DNA of 64,000 nucleotides, from positions 806,001-870,000 of the forward strand of contig NZ_CP075171.1 of the NCBI RefSeq assembly GCF_021379005.1, given 5' to 3'. Source of the stretch: Leptodesmis sichuanensis A121 (GTDB lineage: Bacteria; Cyanobacteriota; Cyanobacteriia; Leptolyngbyales; Leptolyngbyaceae). Every line of letters starts with the position of its first letter. Position 1 is the stretch's first letter. Below are positions 8,114 through 17,877 of the stretch, one piece after another. Under the pieces are notes generated by a model. The model saw nothing but the letters and a program-made list of their open reading frames with translations. It was not told the origin of the DNA and did not search any database. The translations under genes were made by a program, and so were the position numbers.

Positions 8114-8515
8114 TTAATTGACTGCCGATGGATCCTCTACTGACAGAATCTGCTCGTAGGTATGATCAACCACTGACTCAGAGGCCACCGTATTAGACCA
8201 GCTACTTTCAATAAACGCTTCTAACTCTGCAGCCTCTGCTGGACTGGGTTGAGGGGCAGGAGCAAACGTCCGATAGCCGATCACGGTAGCAATCACACCT
8301 GCCGCGATCGCTGAGGGGATCAACCATACCTGACGCCGTTGAACGGTACCAGAGGATTGAGAACGATCGCGGCGCACAAATTCCTCTGGGGATATGTTTG
8401 TTTCGATCTCCCGCATAATCCGGTCTTCCAGGTTAACGCTGGCTGGTGGGGCTACAGGTTGATGCTGTTTCAAAAACTCCGTTAAGGGTTTATCTTCTTC
8501 AGACGATGAATTCAT
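8114..8515 (-). CDS. Putative anti-sigma factor (single-pass membrane protein)
   Basis: 133 residues. A soluble N-terminus of about 62 residues, one membrane segment (about 65-83, IPSAIAAGVIATVIGY) and a periplasmic tail. No zinc-finger HxxxCxxC motif is visible. Its start overlaps the sigma-factor stop by 4 bp, the usual arrangement for an ECF sigma factor and its membrane-bound inhibitor. The assignment rests on topology and context rather than on a recognisable domain. Confidence 0.7.
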   Translation of the reverse strand: MNSSSEEDKPLTEFLKQHQPVAPPASVNLEDRIMREIETNISPEEFVRRDRSQSSGTVQRRQVWLIPSAIAAGVIATVIGYRTFAPAPQPSPAEAAELEAFIESSWSNTVASESVVDHTYEQILSVEDPSAVN

Positions 8516-9096
8516 AATTGGACTCCTTCTCGTTCAAGAAACTGGCGCATTGCTGCACGCGCATGGAATAAACGGGATTTTACCGTTCCCAACGGAATAT
8601 CTAAAATTTCTGAAATTTCTCGTTGAGGAATCTCTTCCAAATCATGTAATACCAGAACAGTTCGGTGATCCAAACCCAAGGATGTCAGTCCGCGTCTGAC
8701 CAAATCTTGATAGTGCAGATTCATCACATCAGGAGCCTCTTGATGTGGGGAGGCATGATTGGTTAGCACCTGCAGTTGAGTTCGACCTTTAGCAAGGCTT
8801 TGCCGCTGATCAGAAGCGACATTCCAGGCAATTCGATATAGCCAGGTGGAAAATTTGGCGGTTTGCCGGAATTTTGGCAATCCCTTCCAGGCCCGCAGAA
8901 ACACCTCCTGAACCAGATCATCTAAACTCGGCCCATCACACAACTGGTAGAGAATTGATCTCACCCGCTGCTGATGCCGTTGATACAGCGATCGGAAGCT
9001 CTGGGTGTGGCCTTCCAGGCATTGCCGGACTAGCACTCTATCATCTTGTTCAGACTGGTTATGGTTCGATGCAGTGGGCACAACATACACCTGCAA
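8512..9096 (-). CDS. RNA polymerase ECF-type sigma factor
   Basis: 194 residues with sigma region 2 (LDDLVQEVFLRAWKGL; KFSTWLYRIAWNVA) and region 4 with its helix-turn-helix (QREISEILDIPLGTVKSRL). It directs RNA polymerase to stress promoters. The start is TTG at 9096, supported by GGAGGG six bases upstream; a GTG at 9090 is the alternative. It is first in a three-gene operon with the putative anti-sigma factor and the Spy-like protein. It resembles the SigG-type ECF/anti-sigma pairs of cyanobacteria, but I do not assign a name. Confidence 0.9.
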   Translation of the reverse strand: MQVYVVPTASNHNQSEQDDRVLVRQCLEGHTQSFRSLYQRHQQRVRSILYQLCDGPSLDDLVQEVFLRAWKGLPKFRQTAKFSTWLYRIAWNVASDQRQSLAKGRTQLQVLTNHASPHQEAPDVMNLHYQDLVRRGLTSLGLDHRTVLVLHDLEEIPQREISEILDIPLGTVKSRLFHARAAMRQFLEREGVQL

Positions 9097-9521
9097 AATA
9101 ACCCTCCGTCGGGCTTACAGTCCTATGATTTAGACCGAAAAGAGGGGAAAAGGTTCAATCAATCAGAATACTTTATGGCTTGCCCCAGTTGGACAGGTCA
9201 GGGCAGGGGGAATAATGATTAGGGAGCAATCGTTGTTCAGTTTTCAGGATTTTCCTCGCCTCAAGCAGGCTCACATCTCAATTCCAAATCCCTGGAGACT
9301 GGCAAAAAACAACTGAAGAGCCTGTCTAACAAGGTGGTGTTATTCTCAGTCCTGCTTTTCATGTAAAGTCGTTCAAGAGTTTGTAAGGTCTCGTGACATT
9401 TTCCCAACAATCTGAGTAATATCGTGGCTAGAATGCCAGGGGTGCAACGGAACCGGATACCGAGACCCACTTTCTCAGCAGTCATCGGTTGACCGTCTAT
9501 ATACTAAAGTGAGCAAACGTT
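9097..9521. other. Intergenic region, no convincing gene
   Basis: A 425-bp region between the divergent ECF sigma gene and the STAS-sugar-transferase gene; both promoters must lie here. A 74-codon minus frame (9261-9485) has no recognisable domain and no good ribosome site, so it is not called. TATATACTAAAG (about 9497-9508) could be a -10 region for the rightward gene. Confidence 0.5.
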
Positions 9522-10616
9522 GTGGTTGAAGCGAACGGAGATAACTGTCAAGTAACCATCCTGGATCAGATTTGCCAGATCAGTATTCCATCTGTCTTCA
9601 CGGTTAAGAAGGCGGTTGAATTTAAGCAGAATTTTCAGCAAGCGTGTCAGCAATATCCTGACTTGAAACGCATCAACCTGGATCTCAGCCTTACCCGGTT
9701 TATGGACAGTAGCGGGATTGGTGCCCTGGTTGCTGGCCGTAAAATGGCTCAGAAGCAAGGGATTGAGTTGGTCTTGCAGAATGTTTCGCAACAGGTGATT
9801 ACTGTTCTCACACTGGCTGATCTCGATAAGTTTTTTGTGATTGAGGCGGCTCCACCCCCAAAATTACCCAAAACTAAACGCCCTTTGCCCAATGCTAGAG
9901 TAACAATTCAGTCCGTGCCTGCGATCGCCCCGATCAGTTCGACTACATCCATGCCTCAGCGGTTCATCAACATCGTTAAGGTGAAAGATGACCAACCGTT
10001 TATTACCCACCCCTCAGTGATGTCCGTTCCTAAACGCATCATTGATATCGTCGGCTCCCTGGTAGGATTGGCGATTACCGGGGTTGTACTCATTCCTATC
10101 GCGATCGCCATCAAGCTGGATAGCCCTGGCCCCATCTTCTTTGGTCAGGTGCGCTGTTCCCGGATGGGCAAACGCTTTAAGATGTGGAAGTTTCGCTCGA
10201 TGGTGACGGATGCCGAGGCGAAAAAACATCTGGTGGAAAATGAAGCGGAAGGTGCCATTTTCAAAGCCAAAAACGATCCTCGCATTACCCGTGTTGGGCG
10301 ATTCTTACGCAAAACCAGTCTGGATGAACTTCCCCAATTTTGGAATGTGTTGAAGGGAGAAATGAGCCTGGTGGGCACCCGTCCCCCGACCCCGGATGAG
10401 GTAGAGCGGTATGAAATCCCTCAATGGCAACGGTTGGATATTAAACCAGGAATGACTGGAGAGTGGCAGGTAAATGGCCGATCGTCGATCAAAAATTTTG
10501 AGGACATCGTGCGGCTGGATCTGAAATACCAGGAAAACTGGAGCTTAATCTACGACATCCAGTTAATCATCAAAACCATCGGGGTCGTATTTAACAAAAA
10601 ATCAGGAGCCATGTAG
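9522..10616 (+). CDS. STAS domain fused to polyprenyl-phosphate sugar transferase
   Basis: 364 residues. Residues about 1-105 are a STAS (anti-sigma antagonist-like) domain with the phosphorylatable-Ser motif FMDSSGIGAL. A linker of about 65 residues leads to a bacterial sugar transferase of the WbaP/PglC C-terminal type. This has one membrane segment (about 185-205), then KFRSM, KNDPRITRVGRFLRK, SLDELPQFWNV and GTRPPTP. The enzyme moves a sugar phosphate onto undecaprenyl phosphate to start exopolysaccharide synthesis. The STAS part suggests control by a partner-switching kinase/phosphatase (inference). The start is GTG at 9522. It is convergent with sasA. Confidence 0.88.
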   Translation: MVEANGDNCQVTILDQICQISIPSVFTVKKAVEFKQNFQQACQQYPDLKRINLDLSLTRFMDSSGIGALVAGRKMAQKQGIELVLQNVSQQVITVLTLADLDKFFVIEAAPPPKLPKTKRPLPNARVTIQSVPAIAPISSTTSMPQRFINIVKVKDDQPFITHPSVMSVPKRIIDIVGSLVGLAITGVVLIPIAIAIKLDSPGPIFFGQVRCSRMGKRFKMWKFRSMVTDAEAKKHLVENEAEGAIFKAKNDPRITRVGRFLRKTSLDELPQFWNVLKGEMSLVGTRPPTPDEVERYEIPQWQRLDIKPGMTGEWQVNGRSSIKNFEDIVRLDLKYQENWSLIYDIQLIIKTIGVVFNKKSGAM

Positions 10617-10681
10617 CGACGAGGGGATGGTGGATAGTGATTCATCCGCCCCCCAATCCCCAATTCTTCATCCCGAATCCC

Positions 10682-12052
10682 TCATCCCCGAAAGACAGGG
10701 AGGGTGAAGTGAAAACAGCTTCCTTTATTCGGCGTAGAATCTACCCAAATTTGGCCGTAATGGGCACGAACAATCCGTTGACATAGCGAAAGGCCAATTC
10801 CGTACCCTTCCTTATCCTCATCTCGCTTGAGACGAAAGCGGTCTTCAAAAATCTGCTCCTGATTTTCTAATGGAATGCCAGGGCCGTTATCACAAACACT
10901 GACCTGCACTTTCTGTGAGGTGCGATGCAAAACGGCAAGCTGGATTGTGCCACCAACAGGAGTGTACTTAATGGCATTCTCCAGCAAATTAATCAACACC
11001 TGACGAATTCGCTCACCATCCGCAAAAATGACTGGCAGATCAGAGGGGATGTCCTGTTCCACCCGTTGAGCCTTGCTTTGAAATCGATGCCTCAGGTGTT
11101 CCAAAACGTCCGTACAGAGCATCCCCAGATCCAACTTTTGAGGTTGAATTTGTAATTCAGAACTCGCTCCTCGGGCTGCTTGAAGAATATCTGTAATCAT
11201 GCGATCGATCGCGCGGGTTTGAGTCCGAGCGTGCTTCAAGAGTTGTGCTGTTAGTGCAGGAGTCAGACGAGATTCTCCATTTTCGTCAAACGAGTTGTAC
11301 CCCATTTCCAGAGTTTCCAGAGCAATAGAAGCGGCAGTTAAAGGGTTCCGCAGATCATGAGCCAGCATGGCAATAATTTGATCTTTGAACTGAAGTTGAT
11401 GTTCCAGTTCTTCTTTTTCCCGTCTCAGTTGAAAGATTTCGTCTGATAACCGCAATAATTCAGCGGAATGGGTAATAGATTTCACTGCCTGATGCATTTC
11501 ACTCTCTGAAGCGACATCGGTGCCTACATCAGGTGGTAAATCGTTTACAGGTACAGCTTCTGCTGCAGCCAGTTCTTTGCTGATCAGGTCAGAAGTTGGT
11601 AAGTCTGCTGCAGAGGTTAGACTGGCAGCCGGAAACGTTGGGCTACTTTCCGTTTCTGAACCTACACCTCCTCCTGGCCGCACCCGATCCAGCGATCGCA
11701 GTTGAGGCTGTTCTGCAAAACCTGCGTTCGAGAGATAGTCTGCTACGGAGCGCTGCCAGTGAGGCCACCAGTGTTGCAGTTGCTCAACCAGATTACTGCC
11801 AGCGAGAGACTGGCGGGGTTCAGGATGGATTTTAATTAATGTCGGAGTGGCAATCAGGCGGAAGTATTCCGCAAGATAGGGTTGTTCACTGACATCGATA
11901 ATTTGCAGTTCAAAATCACACTCTTCCCGTAATTCTTTCAGGGCAGTACGAACTTGCCGAATTCGCTCTTTGGAACTCGGACGCTTATCAACAAACAGCA
12001 AAAGCTGTAAGGGGGTATCGGCATTAGTGGGCATTCCAGGGGACACCTGCAT
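10682..12052 (-). CDS. sasA: SasA-type clock-output histidine kinase
   Basis: 456 residues. Residues about 15-105 are a KaiB/thioredoxin-like domain ([12 protein letters not shown] ... [20 protein letters not shown]), which in SasA docks on KaiC. HisKA has phospho-acceptor His232 in [10 protein letters not shown]; then a HATPase with NLLENAIKY and [12 protein letters not shown]. In the known pathway SasA senses KaiC and phosphorylates RpaA to set circadian transcription. Between the KaiB-like domain and HisKA lies an acidic, Ser/Ala-rich stretch (about 112-200), which makes the protein longer than the roughly 380-390 residues usual for SasA. No kai genes are in the window. Confidence 0.9.
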   Translation of the reverse strand: MQVSPGMPTNADTPLQLLLFVDKRPSSKERIRQVRTALKELREECDFELQIIDVSEQPYLAEYFRLIATPTLIKIHPEPRQSLAGSNLVEQLQHWWPHWQRSVADYLSNAGFAEQPQLRSLDRVRPGGGVGSETESSPTFPAASLTSAADLPTSDLISKELAAAEAVPVNDLPPDVGTDVASESEMHQAVKSITHSAELLRLSDEIFQLRREKEELEHQLQFKDQIIAMLAHDLRNPLTAASIALETLEMGYNSFDENGESRLTPALTAQLLKHARTQTRAIDRMITDILQAARGASSELQIQPQKLDLGMLCTDVLEHLRHRFQSKAQRVEQDIPSDLPVIFADGERIRQVLINLLENAIKYTPVGGTIQLAVLHRTSQKVQVSVCDNGPGIPLENQEQIFEDRFRLKRDEDKEGYGIGLSLCQRIVRAHYGQIWVDSTPNKGSCFHFTLPVFRG

Positions 12053-12326
12053 GGGATGCCTCTAGGTTCTCGTAACTAACCAACAGAATAAATCGTTCAA
12101 CTAACCTGAAAAGTTGCTTTCCAGCTTTAAAGCTCCTCTTTTGCACGAAGTTCTTCTTGCTAAAAGTCCCTTTATCCAGAAGCCCTTTCATTCTATAAGT
12201 TAACCTGCACCAATGGAGTGAGCCTATTTAGCTAACCCCTTCAGCCGAAATAGTAGCATCTGAGTGGCCTGTTTCTGGCTAAAGTTATCATCGCTGATCA
12301 GCACCAGGCTGGGATTTCCATCTGGC

Positions 12327-13716
12327 GGGTGTGACTAAAATTTGATGTAGCTATTCTGCAAAAGTGAAGCCATAGCGATTAATCTTTGACCAAAATTGCT
12401 GCCATCGTCCTTGACTGTAACTCAAGGTTCGTAAGCTCAAAACAATCCCCGCTCCATGTTCTTTCCACTTCATTCCAGAGCCACACAGACGTGCTTTGAC
12501 AATGACTTTACATCCCGCTTCGGTGACTCCTGAGCCAATGGGTAAATGAGCAGCAATCGCCTCGGCATAGCGCATCTGATGGTGGTGATTGCGAAAGTAA
12601 GTGATGGCATCTTGTAATCCCTTTTGCACCGATTGACTCACCCGTTTCGGCACAATGGTTTCCATTTCTGTCAGCAGTCGTTGAGCGGCACCCACCTCGT
12701 GCTTCAGCAGATGACAATGCTCATCCATCCAGCTTTTTTGATGTTTAGGATTGCGGGGATGGATGGCTTTAGCAACGTTGTCGAGATACTGAGTGGCATG
12801 AAAGAAATCCAAAACTTGACTATCCGTGACGGGTTCGAGAAACGTCCAATTCTCCGGTGCTCCATCGGCTAACCCTTGATAATGGGAGTTGGGATACAAC
12901 CGTTTGATGTGTTCAATTTCTCGTCGCATTCGATCTAAAAAGGTTTGCCGTCCCTGTTCGGGTGCGGCGGCGACATAGGTGGTGTGGAGCCTTTCCCCTT
13001 GAGCATCATAGAGACTGAGGGTCCCAATCATGGCTTGGCGAAATCCGTCTTTGCATAACAACAGGCAGGTGCCATCGACACCGAGACTGACCGTTGCCAC
13101 CTCTACAGGTAATTTTGGTGTCTGATAGTGCCAATCCTCTTCCTTGAGCAAGGCAATCTCACCGACCGCTTCGGCTAACGTTTGCACAAACGAACGGTGG
13201 ATCACTCGTCCATGATTTTCCCGCAAATCTTCTACCACTCGGACACTACTCATCTCCGCATATTTGTGGGAGATTTGTTTGGCCAACCGGGGGGTTGAAG
13301 TCATGATGATCCGAGCATCGACTTCCAGGGGACAAAAGGTGGGTCCACCCGCGCTCGTTTGGTACACATGCCGATGTACTTCTACTGTTCCATAAGGGGT
13401 TTGATAGGTTTTGGGCAATTGTCCTTTACTCGTCCAATTCATCCCGCCCATTGCAATGGCACTGCCATCGGTATCAAACTGTTTGAGCGCTGCTCCACTG
13501 GCCAGAGTTCCTGCTTCATTCAGTACTGATTGGATGGTTTCTTCGGTGTCTAGAAATGATTGACTCAGAGGAATAGTAATTTGAAGAGTGATTGACTCTG
13601 TTGTACTTTGGACAATAGTTGCGGTCATTCCTTGCCCCTCCACAAGTCTGGGAAAGAGAATCCAGTCTTCAGAGCATATCAGGTCTTACCTCCTACATCA
13701 AATTTTAGTCAAACCC
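12327..13716 (-). mobile_element. ISKra4-family insertion sequence, copy 2 (1,390 bp)
   Basis: Same length, ends and transposase as 4281-5670. The 8-bp target duplication CATCTGGC is at 12319-12326 and 13717-13724. It interrupts the 3' end of the esterase-like gene, in the same orientation. The apparent identity of the two copies and the perfect duplication point to recent transposition. Confidence 0.95.
12351..13628 (-). CDS. ISKra4-family transposase (copy 2)
   Basis: Identical in translation to the transposase at 4305-5582, with the same catalytic motifs (VDGTCLL, ADGAPENW, GSGVTEAGC). Start ATG 13628 with GGAGGGG upstream. The reading frame is intact, so the element may still be active. 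Confidence 0.9.
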   Translation of the reverse strand: MTATIVQSTTESITLQITIPLSQSFLDTEETIQSVLNEAGTLASGAALKQFDTDGSAIAMGGMNWTSKGQLPKTYQTPYGTVEVHRHVYQTSAGGPTFCPLEVDARIIMTSTPRLAKQISHKYAEMSSVRVVEDLRENHGRVIHRSFVQTLAEAVGEIALLKEEDWHYQTPKLPVEVATVSLGVDGTCLLLCKDGFRQAMIGTLSLYDAQGERLHTTYVAAAPEQGRQTFLDRMRREIEHIKRLYPNSHYQGLADGAPENWTFLEPVTDSQVLDFFHATQYLDNVAKAIHPRNPKHQKSWMDEHCHLLKHEVGAAQRLLTEMETIVPKRVSQSVQKGLQDAITYFRNHHHQMRYAEAIAAHLPIGSGVTEAGCKVIVKARLCGSGMKWKEHGAGIVLSLRTLSYSQGRWQQFWSKINRYGFTFAE

Positions 13717-15145
13717 CATCTGGCAAGCGAGGCCCCAGGGTCATGCCCTCCAAATTATCAAGAGGAATGCCCAGTTGGTTGAGATCCAGCAGCAGTTTTT
13801 TCTGAATTGGCTTAACTCCCGGTAAACTCCCTTTGAAACTATCAATCATGCCCGTGTCACTGGCTCCACCTAGGGTCAGTTGAAACACCTTAACAGCAAA
13901 TCCTGCTGGCCCCAACGATCGCTCCAGACTCAAAAAGTGGCCTCCCTGATCGATCGCCAACAAGTCAGTCAGCCCGTGAAACATTGCTCCTGAAGTGGGA
14001 GAATCCATGGGATATAGATGCTCAGACACCAGCAAAGAATGGGTGGGATCCACGGAGTAATGTAACATCCGGTTGCGGCTCTCTCCCTGTTGGGGATGCT
14101 CTGGACTACTGTCCTGCATCAGGGCAGATTCCGTGGCTGTAAATAAGCGAAAGGGTTCGATCGCCACCGTACTGCCCCCACTCATATTCAGCGTTAATGC
14201 TTCGAAGCCCAGATTATCCCCTACTCCCTGCAATTGCCCATCCTTGGTGCCCGGTTTGTATCGCTCTGGAATGGGCAGGCTGCGTTTCCATCGACCAGTC
14301 TTTAAGTCAAATTCCCGTACAAAGGGAGGAATCTGATTGCGAGCTACCCCTTCACTGGAAATGAACAGCGTTCCCAAAGGAGATAGGGCAATCCCTTCTG
14401 GATCGACGGTGCCTTTGGCAAACGGTTGGCCTGTTTCATCCGTAATGAATGTTACGCCTTCTACGGTGACTTGTTTAATGGTGGGTGTTTTGGGGTCAGT
14501 CGCCTCTAAGTCCATCTTTAAAGTGTAAAAACGGGCTGGAGCCAGTTCACTGCGATCGTCGGAAATGACATAAAACAGACCTCGCTGGCGATCGTAGGTA
14601 ATTCCAGATAACCCTCCTATAGGTGTGTCTTGAAAACTCAATTTAGGTAATTGATATTCACTTAAAAAGTCTAAGGACAAGTTCAGAAACAATCGTTCTT
14701 CAGCACTGACTTGGGGCAAATCGCAAGCAGTGATCATCAATCCCACTAGAAGCGCGATGAAACTTAAGCACCAATCCTTCAACCGCACAGCTACCCAGCC
14801 TTGAAGAAATCGCTGCCACAGATTTAAAGGACGGTAAGCTACGATTACCTTTTGAACTTGTTCATTCCCTCGCACCATCCCTGCTCCTGAAGGCTGAATT
14901 ACATTCAAATAGCGATTTTCCACTAAAACAGGAAAATTCTATCTTAAATTATAATTTTGCTCAATAGATGCTTACTTATTGATTTCATAATAATTTCAAA
15001 GCCTTTGCTTCTTTCATTAAAGGTGGCAACGGCAGGTACAATCTGGATTAATTGAATGGCTGCAAATCTATATCTAGCTCAGATCAATCTAGATTCAAGC
15101 CATTTGAATAGATGCTACCAATAATTTGGAATGTGAGGAGGTATT

Positions 15146-17005
15146 GTGGATAGTTACCAACAGCTTGGTTTAAGAGGTCTTGGTTTGATCAGTTTACTGG
15201 CCGGATCTGTCTCCCTGGGTTCGTTTTCTGCGATCGCGGCGGATGTACCCAGCCAGTCAAGTACTGCCCAAAGTTCTATTCAAATGCCTGTGACATCGGT
15301 TTCTCAGTTGGAAGAGAACGCTTCCACAGCAGATCAAGGTGCCATGGCTCAGGTGACTTCGGTTTCCCAATTTTCAGATGTCAGACCTACGGATTGGGCA
15401 TACCAGGCATTAAAATCCCTGGTTGAGCGGTATGGCTGTATTGTCGGCTATCCAGACAAGACCTACCGGGGCAACCGGGCCTTGACTCGTTGGGAGTTTG
15501 CAGCAGGTCTCAATGCCTGTTTGGACAAAATTCAGGAATTGATTGCAGCAGCCACCGCAGATTTTGTCAGAAAGGAAGATCTGGAAACGGTCAAGAAGCT
15601 TCAAGAACTGTTTGCGGCGGAACTGGCAGCCCTGCGCGGTCGGGTCGATGCCCTGGAAGTCCGAACTGCCACCTTAGAGAAGCAGCAATTTTCCACCACC
15701 ACTCGCCTATCTGGTGAAGCGATCTTCAGTTTGGCCAGCGCTTATGGTGCTTACCCTGGCGGCAACTCTAACTTCCTGAACAACACAGGGTTGAGAGCGG
15801 GCAGAGATGCTCAGCCTGTATTCAACGATCGCGTACGGCTGAACCTGCTGACTAGCTTTACAGGAAAGGATCTGCTGATCACCGGGTTGCAAGCCTATAA
15901 CTTTGGCGGTGGCCCCAGTGCGCTCTTTCCCAATGGCAGCAGCTTGGCTGGAACCCTGGGATACGGAGATGTCGTCTTCGGCAATGCCAGTAATGTCAGG
16001 CTATCCTACGAGCCACAGTTCCCGACCGTCAATCCCCAAAACCTGGCTGCTGTAGGTGGCAACAATAGTGTCAATTTGTACAAACTGTTGTACATCTTCC
16101 CCGTAGCCAGCAAGATCACGGCCTTTGCTGGAACCAGTGCCGAAGTTTCTGATGCCTTCCCGTCAATTCTCCCCTTTGCGGGAGAAGGTCAGGGTTCCAT
16201 TTCCCGCTTCAGTAACCTTCCCGCCTATCAACGGGTTTCCGGCGGAACGTCTCAGACTGGCTTAGCCTCCGCCGCAGGACTAATCTTCAGTTTCTCTGAT
16301 GCCATTGATTTTCGTGCCCTGTATGGAACTGTGAATGCCAGTATTCCAAGCAATCAGGGCTTTCCAGGAACACCGTTAGGTGCAGGCTTGTTTAATGGCA
16401 GTTTCATTGCAGCAGCTCAGTTAACTATCAAGCCCTCCAGCAACTTTGATATTGGCCTGAACTACGCCTACAGCTATCACCAGATCAACATTTTAGGTAC
16501 AGGTTTGGGAACTGTTGATATTGGCTCGATTCTATTTAATCCAACCCCGGCTGAAATTACGGCTAGAGGAGCAGGCTTAGGTGCGATTGGCACGGTCTTG
16601 AACCAGGGAATTAACTTGAACACCCTGGGAACCTCCTTGGCGTTTCGTATCACTCCCAATGTCACCTTAGCTGGGTCTTTCTCCTACATCTTTGCCGATC
16701 TGTCCAACATTAACGCTTCCACCAATTTTTTGAGCTGGCTGGCTGGGATCCACGTTAAGGATGTGTTTAAGACGGGATCATCTGCAGGGTTGATCTTTGG
16801 CAGTCCACTGTACCGGGTGGCTACGGGTGGCAGAGCCTTCGATCCAACCAATGCGGTTCCTTACCAGTTAGAAGGCTACGTGAACTTTAGAGTGACTGAT
16901 AATATCAGCGTCACTCCCGGCCTGTTCGTGATCTTTAATGCTGGAGGATTCAATCAGAATCCCACAGTCTTTGTGCCAGTGGCACGCACCACATTCACAT
17001 TCTGA
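15146..17005 (+). CDS. Iron-uptake/OprB-type outer-membrane porin with SLH domain
   Basis: 619 residues. After a signal peptide (about 1-31) there is one S-layer homology domain (about residues 73-130, FSDVRPTDWAYQALKSL ... LTRWEFAAGLNACL). This type anchors cyanobacterial porins to peptidoglycan-linked polymers. A coiled coil (about 140-178) follows, and then a long beta-rich OprB-like barrel ending in the aromatic TFTF. Such proteins are the abundant cyanobacterial outer-membrane channels (SomA/B-like), some linked to iron uptake. The start is GTG, strongly supported by GAGGAGGT just upstream. The preceding 220 bp are AT-rich and hold the promoter. Confidence 0.9.
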   Translation: MDSYQQLGLRGLGLISLLAGSVSLGSFSAIAADVPSQSSTAQSSIQMPVTSVSQLEENASTADQGAMAQVTSVSQFSDVRPTDWAYQALKSLVERYGCIVGYPDKTYRGNRALTRWEFAAGLNACLDKIQELIAAATADFVRKEDLETVKKLQELFAAELAALRGRVDALEVRTATLEKQQFSTTTRLSGEAIFSLASAYGAYPGGNSNFLNNTGLRAGRDAQPVFNDRVRLNLLTSFTGKDLLITGLQAYNFGGGPSALFPNGSSLAGTLGYGDVVFGNASNVRLSYEPQFPTVNPQNLAAVGGNNSVNLYKLLYIFPVASKITAFAGTSAEVSDAFPSILPFAGEGQGSISRFSNLPAYQRVSGGTSQTGLASAAGLIFSFSDAIDFRALYGTVNASIPSNQGFPGTPLGAGLFNGSFIAAAQLTIKPSSNFDIGLNYAYSYHQINILGTGLGTVDIGSILFNPTPAEITARGAGLGAIGTVLNQGINLNTLGTSLAFRITPNVTLAGSFSYIFADLSNINASTNFLSWLAGIHVKDVFKTGSSAGLIFGSPLYRVATGGRAFDPTNAVPYQLEGYVNFRVTDNISVTPGLFVIFNAGGFNQNPTVFVPVARTTFTF

Positions 17006-17030
17006 GGATTACGGGTTGAACGGTCTTGAC

Positions 17031-17098
17031 AGGTTGGGTTGAGATGCAACATCCAACACCTTGGAGATATTGGGCTTCATGCTCCAACTCAACCTGCA
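17031..17098. repeat. Inverted repeats between porin and FMN reductase genes
   Basis: GTTGGGTTG and CAACATCCAAC form a bulged stem near 17031-17057, and an imperfect inverted copy of the first arm (CTCCAACTCAACCT) follows near 17083. A further 10-bp inverted pair GTGCTTGATC/GATCAAGCAC lies at 17133-17142 and 17235-17244. They may act as terminators between these convergent genes. GTTGGGTTG-type hairpins recur in cyanobacterial intergenic DNA. Confidence 0.35.
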
Positions 17099-17286
17099 AA
17101 AACTGCATCCAGGCCGTTGGATAAGCTAGTTAGTGCTTGATCCGGCGGCTCAAGTCCTTTAAAGAGATAGGATCGAGATAGCCTCCCAGGCTCTAGCCAT
17201 GAACTTAGTGCGGCCTGTTACTGAACAGCAGCCCGATCAAGCACCGACCGGAGCAGCCCGAAATATCCCTGACGAGAAAGAAAATG

Positions 17287-17850
17287 TTAAGCGACCGCGA
17301 CCTGTTTCGCACCACCTCTCAACTTCTGGGTGTTATCCACCAGGCTTTGGGCAAAGGCATCTAACCGCTCGGAGAGAGATTTGTCAATTAAGTGACCTGT
17401 TTCGTCAAACGCTTTCCAGGCTTGACCGATCGCCACCTGTTCCGGAATTGTCCAGGCATGAATCCAACGCATGATGGTTCGCATATCATTCAACGCATTG
17501 CTGTTGGATTGTCCACCCAGTACGCTCATCAGACCCGTGACCTTACCGGAGAACTCTTCAAAGCCCATCAAATCCAAAGCATTTTTCAACACGCCACTGA
17601 TGCTACCGTGGTACTCTGGTGTCACCAGAATGATGCCATCCGCATTCAGGACAGCTTGTTTCAGCTTCTCCACATCGGGATAGTCGGGATACGCATCGCT
17701 ACCATCACAGAAGGGGAGATGGAGCGATCGCAAGTCCAGAATTTCCACCTCTGCTCCCAAGGCTTCCACCCGGCTAGCAACATCCGCCAAAGCCATCTGG
17801 CTATAGGAACCCGGTCTTAAACTTCCAGCAAGGCCAACTATCTTAACCAT
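17287..17850 (-). CDS. NAD(P)H-dependent FMN reductase family oxidoreductase
   Basis: 187 residues of the flavodoxin-like NADPH:FMN reductase family (chromate/quinone reductase type). The FMN phosphate loop is GSLRPGSYS near the start and the flavin-contacting motif PEYHGSISG is near residue 80. Such enzymes reduce quinones, nitro compounds or metals, often for redox protection; the substrate here is unknown. Start ATG 17850. The promoter contains nested palindromes (17878-17925), so it is probably under a dedicated regulator. Confidence 0.88.
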   Translation of the reverse strand: MVKIVGLAGSLRPGSYSQMALADVASRVEALGAEVEILDLRSLHLPFCDGSDAYPDYPDVEKLKQAVLNADGIILVTPEYHGSISGVLKNALDLMGFEEFSGKVTGLMSVLGGQSNSNALNDMRTIMRWIHAWTIPEQVAIGQAWKAFDETGHLIDKSLSERLDAFAQSLVDNTQKLRGGAKQVAVA

Positions 17851-17877
17851 AGGATTCAGCGCTTCATAAATCGTATT

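Larger units (their letters stand above)
12224..14878 (-). pseudogene. Esterase-like (phytase-family) lipoprotein gene split by an IS
   Basis: The protein has a hydrophobic N-terminal segment ending in the lipobox-like ITAC, then a beta-propeller-type domain of the esterase-like activity of phytase family (GLSGITYD, VISDDRS, VDPEGIAL, ISSEGVARNQIPP). The 1,390-bp IS at 12327-13716 enters after LPDG, and the frame ends at once in a TGA inside the IS (13709-13711). Removing the IS and one target copy restores the frame: 30 more residues, ending ISDDNFS.., TQMLLFRL and LAK, stop at 12224-12226. Of about 418 residues, 388 remain upstream. Start ATG 14878 has AGGAGC before it; a GTG at 14923 is the alternative. 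Function after truncation is unknown. Confidence 0.85.

Noticed and set aside
9261-9485. 74-codon minus-strand frame between the ECF sigma and STAS-sugar-transferase genes
   Set aside because: No recognisable motif, no good ribosome site, composition like non-coding DNA.
17199-17474. 91-codon plus-strand frame
   Set aside because: Largely antisense to the well-supported FMN reductase gene and without motifs.
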